Assembly (NCBI GenBank): GCA_032164245.1
Contig: JAVMKO010000010.1
Coordinates: 45,716,848 to 45,780,847 of the forward strand
Direction of reading: 5' to 3'
DNA length: 64,000 bases
DNA from: Sternotherus odoratus
Lineage: Eukaryota; Chordata; Testudines; Kinosternidae
Under the pieces are notes generated by a model that was not told the DNA's origin, did not search any database, and saw only the letters and a list, made by a program, of their open reading frames with translations. Below, piece by piece: positions 1 through 10,579 of this stretch (positions are counted from its first letter, which is position 1; the number at the start of each line of letters is the position of its first letter). A program made the translations under genes and the position numbers.

Positions 1-2060
1 GTGATGGATGGCAGGAGAGGTTTCACTTGATCATTGCCTGCTAGGTTCACTCACTCCAGGGCGCCTGACATTGGCCACTGTCAGCAGACAGGATACTGGG
101 GTGGATGAACCTTTGATCTGCCCTAGTACGGCCATTCTTGTGTTCTTACATTATGTTCTTAACATGAATAGCTGGCTGCATTGCAGCCCTAGAGTGCCAC
201 AATGAACTGAAGAGTCTAGCCAAAGGCTAGTCTGAGCCCAAAGTCTGAAGCAGATGAATAATTGCTAATGATGACGTTATTGATTCTTGGAAAGACATGG
301 CCAGCCAGTGACAAACATCCTCAGGAGTCGATTCAACACTTGTGTCAGGAGCATGCATACTCAGTATGATATCTAGCATGTGTACTTGGTATGTGTACTC
401 AGTATGAAATATAGCATGTATACTTGGCATGTATACTCAGTATGATATATAGCATCGCTATTAGCATTGCCCTATGCTGCAGCCACTGGAAAGACACACA
501 GTGCCAGTCTTGCCAGATCAAAGAGTGAAGGAAAGAGTTTTAACTATCACCCTTCCAAATCCATTAAAGGCAGGATAAGATTCTAATGAATCAGCAGCCC
601 GGACAATGCTCTGGACAAGCGGCTTGCTGTAAGTGGTGCGGGAATGAGTAAGAAGAATCATAGAAAAGGTGATGGGGAAATTAAAAGTTAAGCGTTGAAT
701 TTCTTCTGAGAAAATACTGAGGCCAAGTGGAGGATTTAGTGGGGTTCTGCAGGGTCAGAGCCCCCTCCCCCCCCCCCCCCCCCCGCAGCCTTCTCTCACA
801 GCCCAATCTTGGCCAGTTCTGGTCAGCATGTGCCTGGAAGACCTCCAGGGAAAAGCCAAGAATTGCAGGAAATAGTGTTGATGGGCACCGTTCCTGGTGA
901 GTAAATAGTTAACCAATGCTTCAGCATGGTGCTAAGGACTGCTGTCTGTCCTAAGAGACATGCTTAAGGTCAGAGATCCCATAGCACTTGTCACTGGGGC
1001 AGGGGTGTTAGCTCCAGCATCCTGGCCAGATTCCACTTTGGGATGTTGCTTTCTCCCGCCATACGTTCCCCGGCTATATCTGCACGGATACAGCGCTCGG
1101 ATTCCCCTCCCGGCCGGAGCTGCTGTGCAGTGCTGCTGTGCAGTGTTAACTGGCACAGCTGCTGCACTGCATCCCAGAGGTGGCTGTATCTCAGAGGAGG
1201 AGTGCATGTATCTATCCTGTGATCTGCGTCCCCTTTGAGCCCAACAGGTACAGAGAACAGGCAGCAGTGTCTGCTAAGAGGGAGCACGTGTCCAGAGTAC
1301 AGTGTGAGGGCTCCTGCCCCAGGCCAGGGTTAGCACCTCACCCGCCTGGGCCTCCCCACAACCTCCCAGATACATGCTGGTACACCAGTGCAGACGGGAG
1401 CCTGTATTATACAGGAACAGCAGCCTTTCCAGCTCAGGCCGGTTGCCCTAGTCCTCGCACCGAGAATATTTCCCATAAGTGGCCGGTTTTCCCTCTGCTC
1501 ATCCCCGAGTGCTCCTTCCTTTCCCGCCGTGTGGCTCTGGGAACAGAGGTGCAGGACTCTGCTGCTCCTCATTAGCAAGCCAGGGCCGCGCTTTGCTTGG
1601 GCAAGGCACATGCTGATTAGCCGATGGCTGCGGCCTCGTCGGAGAGCTGTTATGTATTTATGGAAATAGGGGATACTGCAGGCGGGGCACAGATATGGCA
1701 GCCAGTGTTCGCCTCAGCGCGGAAGCGTAAACGCCTCTGGCTTTGCTTCTGGCCCCTCAGCCTGATGCCACCTGACCCCTGATTGCTTGTGACAGGCTGA
1801 ACGTATCGGCTGGCTGGATTGTGCAGTGTGCACTCCCCGCCCACACAACAGAGGATGTGGGAGAGTGACCCCTGCCCTCATCTTGCACTAAAACTTCCCT
1901 AGAAGTAGGCTATGCTTCCCCTCACACTGACACCCTGCCTAGTCACTATGCGTCCGCTCAGTGCAGCCCCTACCCCGGCAGAGAACCATCCCAGTCCTGA
2001 GCCAGCCACACAACTGGGACCCAATATCCTGAGGTCCCATAGGGCCAGCCCCTGAGCAGC
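1..2060. other. intergenic, no gene seen
   Basis: No coding exon, RNA gene or convincing mobile element was recognised here. It holds a short 38-bp minisatellite (345-457), a run of 18 C (767-784) and moderately GC-rich sequence at 1,020-1,700. The open frames here are short, overlap on both strands and resemble no family I know. Confidence 0.5.
345..457. repeat. 38-bp minisatellite, about 2.6 copies
   Basis: The phrase ACTCAGTATGA begins at 359, 397 and 435, an exact 38-bp period. The units differ by a few substitutions, and each also carries a TAGCATG/TACTTGG segment. Confidence 0.85.
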
Positions 2061-2084
2061 AGTTATATGTATAGCTGCAGCAGG

Positions 2085-2300
2085 GCCGGCACAAGCACTA
2101 GGCGACCTAGGTGGTCACCTAGGGTAGCAGGATTTGCGGGGCGGCTTTTTGCTGCCCTCAGTGGCATTTCGGTGGCAGCTCCTCCGGCAAACCATGGAGG
2201 GGCAGCCCGGGCGGGAGTCAACAGTGCGGCAGTCAGGCATCCTTCGGCAGCGCTTCTGCAGGAAGTCCGCCTGTCCCGCCGGCTTCGGTGGCATTTATAG
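2085..2300. mobile_element. GC-rich unclassified repeat fragment
   Basis: It begins with CAGGGCCGGC, a terminal motif shared with the hAT-like MITE at 30,312-30,748, and runs into an A/T-rich tract with AATAA repeats at 2,300-2,370. Only one end is recognisable, so it may be a truncated MITE. The 77-codon frame over it is not a gene. Confidence 0.4.
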
Positions 2301-2403
2301 TAATTATTAATTATTATAATAATAATTTATTCAAAAATAAAACAATAAAATAAAATAAAACAATATAAAACTTTGGAGCCTACAAGTCCATTCAGTCCAT
2401 TTC

Positions 2404-3205
2404 TTGTTCAGCCAGTCTCTCAGACAAACGAGGTTGTTTACATTGGCAGGAGATAAAGCTGCCCACTTCTTATTTACAATGTCACCTGAAAGTGAGAACA
2501 GGCATTCACATGGCACTGTTGTAGCTGGCGTCGCAAGATATTTACGTGCCAGATGCACTAAAGATTCATATGTCCCTTCATCTTCACCCACCATTCCAGA
2601 GGAAATGCATTCATGCTGATGATGGGTTCTGCTCAATAACAATCCAAAGCAGTGTAGACCGACACATGTTCACTTTCATCATCTCAGTCAGATGCCATCA
2701 GCAGAAGGTTGATTTTCTTTTTTGGTGGTTCAGTCTGTAACAGTGGAGCTCCGGTATAACGTGCCCCACAATAACACAAATTCGGTTATAGCGTGATCAT
2801 ACCATGGCTCCCTGGATATGTCCCTATGTCCTGGCACTTGGCGGTGGCTTCTCTCCCCTGCTGGGCAGCGCGGAGAGAAGCCATGGCCTGCACCTGCCAG
2901 GGACAAAAAACTCCGGGACTGCAGGTGCGGGCGCCGCTGTCCTCTGTCCCCGGCAGGGGAAACCCTGCTATAAGACGACCCCACTTCTAGCACGATGGGA
3001 TTTTTTGGATCCCAACTGTCAAGTTATAGCAGAGCTCCACTGTAGTTTCCGCATCAGAGTGTTTCTCTTTGAAGACTTCTGAAAGCATGCTCCACACCTC
3101 ATCCCTCTCAGATTTTGGAAGGCACTTCAGATTCTTAAACCTTGGATCGAGTGCTGTAGCTACCTTTAGAAATCTCACACTGGTACCTTCTTTGCATTTT
3201 GTCAA
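2404..3205 (-). pseudogene. hAT transposase C-terminal relic, interrupted
   Basis: Two minus-strand fragments belong together. Codons at 3,205-3,043 read as a transposase stretch containing FLKVATALDPRFKNLKCLP. Codons at 2,642-2,404 give the hAT C-terminal dimerisation block with VPCECLFSLSGDIVNKK and ALSPANVNNLVCLRDWLNKK. The 2,741-3,042 MITE splits them, and the remaining sequence has stops and frameshifts. The family is that of hAT/ZBED-type transposases. The copy cannot make a functional enzyme. A plus-strand relic of a related element lies at 3,515-3,960. Confidence 0.8.
2741..3042. mobile_element. Tigger-like MITE inside the hAT relic
   Basis: The ends are near-perfect inverted repeats. 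The left end begins CAGTGGAGCTCCGGTATAAC and the right end, read in reverse complement, begins CAGTGGAGCTCTGCTATAAC (18/20). The right end is followed by TA; the left flank is TAA, so a TA target duplication is likely but off by one base. It carries no coding capacity. It interrupts the hAT transposase fragment and is therefore younger. Confidence 0.75.
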
Positions 3206-3281
3206 ATCTGCTGTGAAATGTTCTTAAAATGAACAATATGTGCTGGATATGACCCAAGACTGCTATAATACGAAATAAATA

Positions 3282-3345
3282 TATGGCAGGAGAAATATTA
3301 TTCTCCCCCGTATTATGGCAGGAGACATATTATTCTCCCTCAAGG
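3282..3345. repeat. 32-bp tandem duplication with internal palindrome
   Basis: The unit beginning TATGGCAGGAGA occurs at 3,282 and 3,314. Each copy contains GGAGA-A/C-ATATTATTCTCC, a near-perfect palindrome able to form a hairpin. Confidence 0.75.
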
Positions 3346-3514
3346 AGTTCAGTCAAAATGTAATTAACACATTATTTTTTTAACAAGCGTCATCAGCATG
3401 GAAGCATGTCTTCTGGAATGCTAGCCAAAGCATGAAGGGGCATACGGATGTTTAGCGCATCTGGCACATAAATACCTTATAACGCCAGCTACAAAAGCCC
3501 CAGGCAAACGCCTC

Positions 3515-3978
3515 TCTCACTTTCAGGTGAGATTGTAAATAAGAAGCGGACAGCATTATCTCCTGCCAATGTAAACAAACTTGTTTGTCTTAGCAATTTG
3601 CTGAATAAGAAGTAGGACTGGGTGGACTTGTTGGCTCTAAAATTTTACATTGATTTGATTTTGAGTGCAGTTATGTAACAAAAAAAATCTACATTTGTAA
3701 GTTGCACTTTCATGATAAAGAGGTAGCACTACAGTATTTGGATGAGGTGAACTGAAAAATATGATTATTTTGTTTATCATTTTTACAGTACAAATATTTG
3801 TAATAATATAAAGTGAGCACTGTACACTTTGTATTCTATATTGTAATTTAAATCAATATATTTGAAAATGTAGAAAAACATTCAAAAATATTAAATACAT
3901 TTCAATTGTCATTCTATTGTTTAACAGTGCGATTAAAACTGTGATTAACTGTGATTACTTATCTATCTATCTATCTAT
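3515..3978 (+). pseudogene. second hAT transposase 3' end, plus strand
   Basis: Codons at about 3,515-3,616 read SLSGEIVNKKRTALSPANVN, then KLVCLSNLLNKK and a stop. This is the same hAT dimerisation block seen on the minus strand at 2.4-2.6 kb. An A/T-rich 3' tail follows to about 3,957, then an (ATCT)n microsatellite at 3,958-3,978. Only the last 35 or so codons survive. With the 2,404-3,205 copy it makes a divergent inverted pair. Confidence 0.7.
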
Positions 3979-3979
3979 G

Positions 3980-4600
3980 TAACACTGGTGACTCTCCAGC
4001 TCTTAGGTATGGTAGCTAGTTGGAATGACAGATTACATATTTCTGCTAGCAGATCAGCCACTTACTTCATTCTTATATCCTTTCAAGATTGCCGGATACC
4101 CACCATACAGTTAGGGTGACTTGTTGCTATTCAATTTATCATTTTTGTGCCAACACTTCCTCTTTGATAACTGAATTTCTGGAAGTGCCCCTTTGTCACC
4201 TGGGGGGAAAATAGTTCTGAGGTAAGTATCTCCCCAACATTTCTGGGATACAAAAGAACTGTTTGGCTTTTTTCCAATTTATCATCCTTAAAGCCTCCAT
4301 TATCCCCTGCAGCTCCAGCAGACCAACCAGTTCTCTTGCAGTCTTCCTGCTTCTGATAGACTTAAATAATTGATCTTCAGTTGTTTCTGTCTTTGACTAT
4401 TTGATCTTCAGATTCCTGCTTATCCCCCGACTTCCATCTGCCATAGTTTATACTCCTTTCTATTGGTTTCACTTGGACTGGGCTTCCATTTTCTTAGCCA
4501 CTTCAATCACTTAAGTAATATCTTCTATCTAGCTTTCTAAGCCCCCATTACCATAGTATCTTTAATGTGTTTAATGGCTTGTACCCTGCCATTTAGCTCT
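3980..4600 (-). mobile_element. decayed CR1-like LINE relic
   Basis: The sequence resembles the middle of CR1 ORF2 in reverse orientation, for example the stretch around CTGCTTCTGATAGACTTAAA (about 4,345). It is heavily diverged and no open frame of useful length remains. The assignment rests on similarity in layout and wording only. Confidence 0.35.
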
Positions 4601-5303
4601 ACCGGGGGTGGAGTGGGTTTCTAACCTTCCTTTTCAGCATTGATCCTGTATCATTACAGGGGATGCCCCGTTTCTGAAAGAAGTAGGATTTCAAAATGAA
4701 ATCAGTAGAATATAGCTTAGTCCTAGAAATGAGGGGCTGGGTTGTGTGGAGCTCTGTACCATTACTAATAGCCCGGCTCATGTGACATGCTAACGATGCT
4801 ACCCTGCTCTGACACTATGCTTTCAGAGAGTCCTCACCAAAGGGAGGAGAATGTCCTGACAATGGTAACAGAGCTCAGGCCAGTCTTAAAAACCTGTCTG
4901 CCATGAACAGAACTCTTTCACGGCTGGTGCAAACATCTGACATTAGCCCAGCAAGATGGGACTTCTTAGGAGCCTGTAAACACTTAATTTACTTCTTGAG
5001 TCCTCTGCTTCTTGTGAAGAGAATTCTATTTCCCATACTAAGGGCTTCCTTATCCATGGATCTCTGCTACATTTGTGACACCATCTGTCTTTAGCTATAT
5101 TCCTGCCTCTTGCTCCTCCATTTTTCTGTTTCTCCTCCATCTTGGCTATTCCCCTAACCAGCCCTGTGGCAATCCGCTGCCCTGCCTCACCTGCCAATGA
5201 TATTCCATCTTCCAGCATACCTGCAGAAAGGTTTCTGATTATTTTACTCAGAAAAATAATCAGCTCTAATTGATGACAGTGACATCTATAACAGCGGCAG
5301 TGT

Positions 5304-6262
5304 TATAGATTCATAGACTATAAGGCCCAAAGGAACCACTGTGATTATTTAGTCTGACCTCCAGTATAACACCGGACCTGGAACTTCCCTGAATTAATTC
5401 CTGTTGAGTTAGAGCATATCTTTCACAAAAAACATCCAGTCTTGATCTAAAAATTTCCAGTGATGGAGAATTCGCCACCACCTTGAGTAAGTTGTTCCAG
5501 TGATGGAGAATTCACAACCGCCTTGGGTAAGTTGTTCCAGTGGTCCATTTTTCTGTTAAAAATTTGAACCTTTTTTCTAGGAATTTGTCTAGGTTCCGCG
5601 TCTAGCCATTGGAACACTTTATACCTTTCTGCTAGATGGAAGAGTCCATGTAGGTAGTTATAGCTGTGCTCAAGTGAGTGCTTAACTTTCTCTTTGTTAA
5701 GCTGAACAGCTTGAGCTCCTCAAATCTCTCACTATAAGGCATGTTTTCCAATCCCTTTAGTCATTCTTGTTGCTCTTCTCTGAACCCTCCTCAATTTATT
5801 AACATCCTTTTTGAACTGTGGACCTCAGGACTGGATGCAGTATTCCAGCAGTGGTTGCACCAGTCCAAGTACAGAGCTAAAATAACTTTCCTACTTGATA
5901 TTCCCCTGTTTATGCATCCAAGCATCACATTACCTCTTTTACCCATAGCATCACACTGAGCACTCATGTTCAGCTGATTATCTACCATGATCTCCAAATA
6001 TGTTTTAGCTGCTGCTTCACAAGATAGAGTCCCCCACCACATAAGTATGGCCTACATTTGTTGTTAATAGATGTATGCCCTTACATTTGGCCATATTAAA
6101 ATGCATATTATTTGCTTGCACTCAGTTTACAGAGCAATCTGGATTGTTTGGTATCAGTGATCTGGTATCAGAACCCTCTTAATTAATTACCACTTCTCCA
6201 AATGTAGGAAAATCCACCGCTTTATCACTGATGATTTTATGTTTTCTTCTAGGTCATTGGGA
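5304..6262 (-). mobile_element. CR1 LINE, 3' part
   Basis: Minus-strand codons at 6,042-5,791 include VDNQLNMSAQCDA and ILGCINRGISSRK-type residues (here MLGCINRGISSRKV), typical of the end of the CR1 reverse-transcriptase ORF. The 3' UTR ends near 5,304 in a TAGATTCATAGACTATAAGG block. Frameshifts make it inactive. A 40-bp internal tandem duplication lies at 5,457-5,540. Confidence 0.85.
5457..5540. repeat. 40-bp tandem duplication in the CR1 tail
   Basis: TGATGGAGAATTC starts at 5,461 and again at 5,501, and the following 25 bases are nearly the same. This is a local duplication private to this CR1 copy. Confidence 0.8.
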
Positions 6263-6920
6263 TTAGGTTAGTTGCCTTCACAGCAGAGTCGACCTCATAC
6301 CCCTCACCAACATCGGGCACCCACTCCTCAGAAGGTCCTTTTCCTGGGCCTCTGCTTCAGTTGAAGTTAGTTCAGCAGGGGCTCCTTGAGGGCTTGGGTG
6401 GGGGAATTCTCACTATTATGGATCAGGTAAATATCTGTACCTGCTGCTGCCCATTGGTTCTGATCCCAGCCTCCACCGTGCAAGCTAGTTGTGAAGAGCT
6501 GGTTGTGCCATGGATGTGGAATTGGATTTCTGCACATGGGAGGATAGACAGGCCTCACATCAGGTCTATACAACAGGAACTGTTGTTTATGGCCCATTCA
6601 AATACTCTCCCTTCAAGGAATCTCTACATCATGGACTCATGCCCCCTAGGTTTTCGGGTCCCCCCTAAGGCTCTCTTCCTTCACTGCTGCAGTCTCTTTC
6701 ATGGCAGAACTATTCCGTCTCCAGTTATGGCCCTGAGCCAGTAGTAGCAATACTGAGGAGTTAACTAGCTTCTGCTACTACTTCCAGGCTCTGGTCCAAA
6801 CCTACTGTTGTCTCAAGAGCCGGGTCTGGGCCAAGCCTGGGATGGTCTCAAGAACTGGATCAGTGACGAGGCCTGGCCCCGTGAGGGGCTCTGAGGCAGG
6901 GACAAGGCCGGGCCCCATGA
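6263..6920. other. intergenic, nothing recognised
   Basis: A 127-codon plus-strand frame (6,361-6,744) overlaps a minus-strand frame, has no recognisable domain and is judged noise. No splice sites of known genes were found. Confidence 0.4.
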
Positions 6921-7212
6921 GGGTACATCTACACAGCTCATGGCAGCAAACCTCCCAGCCTGGGTTGACAGACTTGGGGTAGCAGGGCTCACACTAGCAC
7001 TCTAAATATAGCTGTGGAGACAACACTCTGAAGCTGAGACGTGGGTGTGGAGTCCATCCCTCGGCCTAGGTTTCAGAGCCTCAGTTTTGGCCCAAGCTGC
7101 AATTTCAAAGCACCATCTACACAGCTATTTTTAGAGCTAGTGTGGGCCCTGCAAGTCTGAATCTGTCGCCCCGGCTGGGCGACTTGCTGCAGCGGGTTGT
7201 GTAGATGAATCC
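6921..7212. mobile_element. MITE with GGGTACATCTACACAGC ends
   Basis: The left terminus GGGTACATCTACACAGC pairs with a right terminus whose reverse complement is GGATTCATCTACACAAC (12 of 17 bases match). TGA flanks both sides (6,918-6,920 and 7,213-7,215). A 3-bp duplication would suit a PIF/Harbinger-type element. The termini resemble those of the MITE at 23,814-24,049. No coding capacity. Confidence 0.6.
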
Positions 7213-9640
7213 TGAGAGGCTCTGAGGTAGGGAGTGGGCCGAGCCCACAGAAGGCTCTGAGGCAGGATATAGGGCTGTGCTGGGGACTACTCTTTCCTCT
7301 TTGTGTTCTCTTGAATGAGCAGTTCAGTGTAAACATCTCAGTGGAGCTCTTTGAAATGAAAATAAAACTGATAAAAGTCTTGCAAATCACCCGCCCTCAG
7401 CCCTGCTGCTGACCTGGGAAGTCTCTGTTTCTGCTGCTTCGCAGCTCCAAGTGGCAGAGTTATAAATACATTATGTATGCTGGTGTCCATCAGCCAGAGC
7501 CTTTTGTTGGCGCTGAATATGTCATGGCCAACAAAAGTAGACTGGATTAGCCACAGTGGATTAAAAGATTTTCTTCTTAGAGTTTACCTAATAATATAAC
7601 AATTGACATAGAAGGGTCCTTTGAAACCTACACGACTCTGTTATTTTACCATCTGTGAGTTTGCTTTCCATTAGCGTGCGAATATGATGGAGAGGCTGTT
7701 TCTGGTGGTGCTTACGCTGGGGTAACACTGTCTTTTGCTCGATTTCCTACTCACAACAAAAATAAACACATATGTAAGGAGGAGCAGCAGTAACCGAGAG
7801 TAGCTGAACTCCTCCCTTTGCTGATGTCCCTGCCGCCCCTAGCCCAGAGGGCTCTGGGATGCTACAACTTTGGGAGGAAAAAGAAACCCAAAGTAGGCTC
7901 AACCTCTGAAGAAAGCATCCATCAGCCCCTGACAAAAGCAATGAACTGCCGAGCTATTCAAGGTGTCCTGGGAGGTTCTATCTGAAATACGCTCATTTAT
8001 TAAGAACAAATTTGGAATCCCAGCTACTTAGTTTCTGAACTCTCTTTCTCCCCACCGCCACAAGCTGATGGAGTTTGTTTGTCCCCGTTCCAGCCATTCA
8101 GCTATGGTTGCGTAATTATCTGCCTCCATCCCTGACTGACATCACATTTGCAGTATCCATTGCAAGATGGGTCACACAGCAGCAGCCGCGACACTCGGGA
8201 ACATGGAGGGCAGCAGCAGCAGGGGAGGAGAGCTCCCCCCGCCATCCTGCGGCTCAGTTCCTTACACTCAGCCCCCTCCTCTAGCCATCACCACAGCAAA
8301 CACACACAACTGTGTCCTGGCTCTTTGGCTTTGATCTCATAAAGGGACTCCATTTACAAGTCATTAATAGCAGCCTTTGGAAATATCCATCCTCAGAAGT
8401 CTTGAGTAATGAGATTTGGAGACGATGATCAATTTAGGAGCCGCTCTCTTTCTGTCTTTTTGCAAACACACTTTTTAAGCCGCCCTGACTTGCGATGAAT
8501 TGTCGCATCATCCAAGACCTGGCGGGGGAGGGGGCCATGTGGGCGGCAGGAATATGGGTTGAGGCTCTCTCAGTGAGAGCCCAGCTGGGGGCCTTTGATG
8601 AGGCTGCTTTGAGAAATTTGATTTGAAAGGCCTACGATAACAATTTTGGGAGAATAGTTGAGCGTTTTTCCATACAGCTCTCTTTGTCTCTCCTCTGATA
8701 GGGGTTTTATTGTTGGTTTCAGGGGTGGGGGTGAGAGAGTCGGTGGTGGCCGAGGGTGGGGTGGGGCGGCGGAGGGGGCTGCGGTGAAGGAGAACAATAA
8801 ATGGAGATATAGGGAGAGCTGTATTTTCTCACCTGCCTCCCCTGCTGCGTTTCCTTCCTGCTGGGTTTTCGCAGTCCGCCATGACAGGAGAAGCCGCCCT
8901 GTTTGCTGTCCGGAGCACTTTCCAACACTCTTAAACCTATTTCCCTTTCTTGGTAACTGTGTGGCTGGAAGATGGGAATCTTTACTTTATATTGCAGCTT
9001 TGGCTCCTCAACCTGATTGGCTGAGGCCAGGACCAAATGATGGTCCTTCGAATCCTATTGTAACTATGGCAACCAGCCCCTTTAGGCACCACTGATTTAC
9101 TTATAATTGCTGGGTAAACAGTGGAGACAGACCACTTTCATCCCACACAGAAAGATTCCCTTCCCTTTCTTTTTAGGATGGGGCATTAAAAAACAGGGAC
9201 ACTTAAGCAAACTCTCTCAACACTGCTGAAATAAGCCGTTGTTTCTCCCCCAGCCAGCCAGCTTTCCGTTGCTGCATCTGACCCTGACTGCACAATGACT
9301 TGATCCTGGGGCTTTCTGCACCACCCTCCAGACCTCGTCACCCTCCTCCTCCAAAGAGGCTTTGGCTCAGGGCTGGGGAAAACACAGCATGTGTTTCTAC
9401 ACCGCAGCTGGGGGGTGCAATTCCCAGGGTGGACAGAGAGGTTTGTGCTAGCTCGGCTCAAGGTTATGCACTGATAGCAGCAGTGTGGATGCTGCGGCAC
9501 AGGCAGGGGCTTGGTTAGCTGCCCAAGCTCTGACGAGGAGTCAGGAGGGCTTGGATGTCAGTGGCTAGCCTGAGCTGCTGCCCATGTCACACGTCCACTC
9601 TGCTATTTTTGGCACTCTAGCTCCAGCTGTGGTAGCATGA
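7213..9640. other. unique sequence with a CNE-like block
   Basis: No gene or clear transposon was recognised. The part at about 8,330-8,660 is low in repeats, is of mixed composition and lacks obvious decay, and reads like a conserved non-coding element. That is an impression, not a demonstrated alignment. A G-rich tract lies at 8,720-8,790. Confidence 0.3.
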
Positions 9641-9660
9641 AACCGGGCAGGAAAATTGCA

Positions 9661-9860
9661 CCTCCCACCAGCAGCATAGACATCTCCCATCTACCCAGAC
9701 CAGGAATCACACCTCCCACCGGCAGCATAGACATCTCCCATCTACCCAGACCAGGAATCACACCTCCCACCGGCAGCATAGACATCTCCCATCTACCCAG
9801 ACCAGGAATCACACCTCCCACCGGCAGCATAGACATCTCCCATCTACCCAGACCAGGAAT
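9661..9860. repeat. 51-bp minisatellite, four copies
   Basis: CCTCCCACC starts at 9,661, 9,712, 9,763 and 9,814, an exact 51-bp period with almost no divergence between units. Because 51 is divisible by three, both strands stay open as a 17-residue repeat (GGVIPGLGRWEMSMLPV on the minus strand). The 103-codon minus frame is best explained by that, not by a gene. Confidence 0.95.
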
Positions 9861-10579
9861 CGCTCTCTTTCTTAGAAACCTCAGCTGCTTGCATTGAAGT
9901 CCGGAGCTGGGCACAGTGGTGCTATGTGAGCCTGGGTCTCACGGCTGAGGAAGGGAATTTGTTATGAAGGATGATTATCATCATCGATGTGATTGGCTAA
10001 TGAAAGACCCAGTTCAAAATGACAGAATGATCGTGAGCCACCAATGTGACACAGCCATGAAAAAAAGACAAATGTGATCCCAGGATGTATCAGGCAAGGT
10101 ATTTCCAGCAAGTGCCATGGCCCTGGTGAGACCTCTTCTGGAGTACTGCTTACAATTCTGGTCACTCAAGAGAGATGAATTCAAACTGCAACAATTGCAG
10201 AGAAGAGCTACTGTCCTAGGATGATCAGGGGACTGAAGAACCTATCTTATGAGAGGAGACTGGAAGAGCTTTGCTTGTTTAGTCTGGCAAAACGAAGGCA
10301 GAGAGGAGGGTAAAAGCCAAGGAGGGTGAAGAACTGTTTAAGCAAAAGGACAATGTTGGCACAAGAACAAATGGCTATTAACTGACCATAAGTAAACTGA
10401 AGCTGAGCATTAGAAGAAGGTTTCTAACCATCAGAAGAATGAGGTTCTGGAACAGACTCCCAGTGGAGGCATAGACTCTATCTAGTTTCAAGATGGAGGT
10501 TGATAAGTTCATGAACAGGATTCTATGATGGGGTGACCTGCTATAGCAGGGGATTGAGCTTGACATCCCAAATGGTCCC

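Noticed and set aside
9640..9870. CRISPR array
   Set aside because: Direct repeats have no distinct spacers, and the genome is eukaryotic.
9603..9914. 103-codon frame with a 17-residue repeat
   Set aside because: Explained by a 51-bp minisatellite whose period is divisible by three; the opposite strand is equally open.
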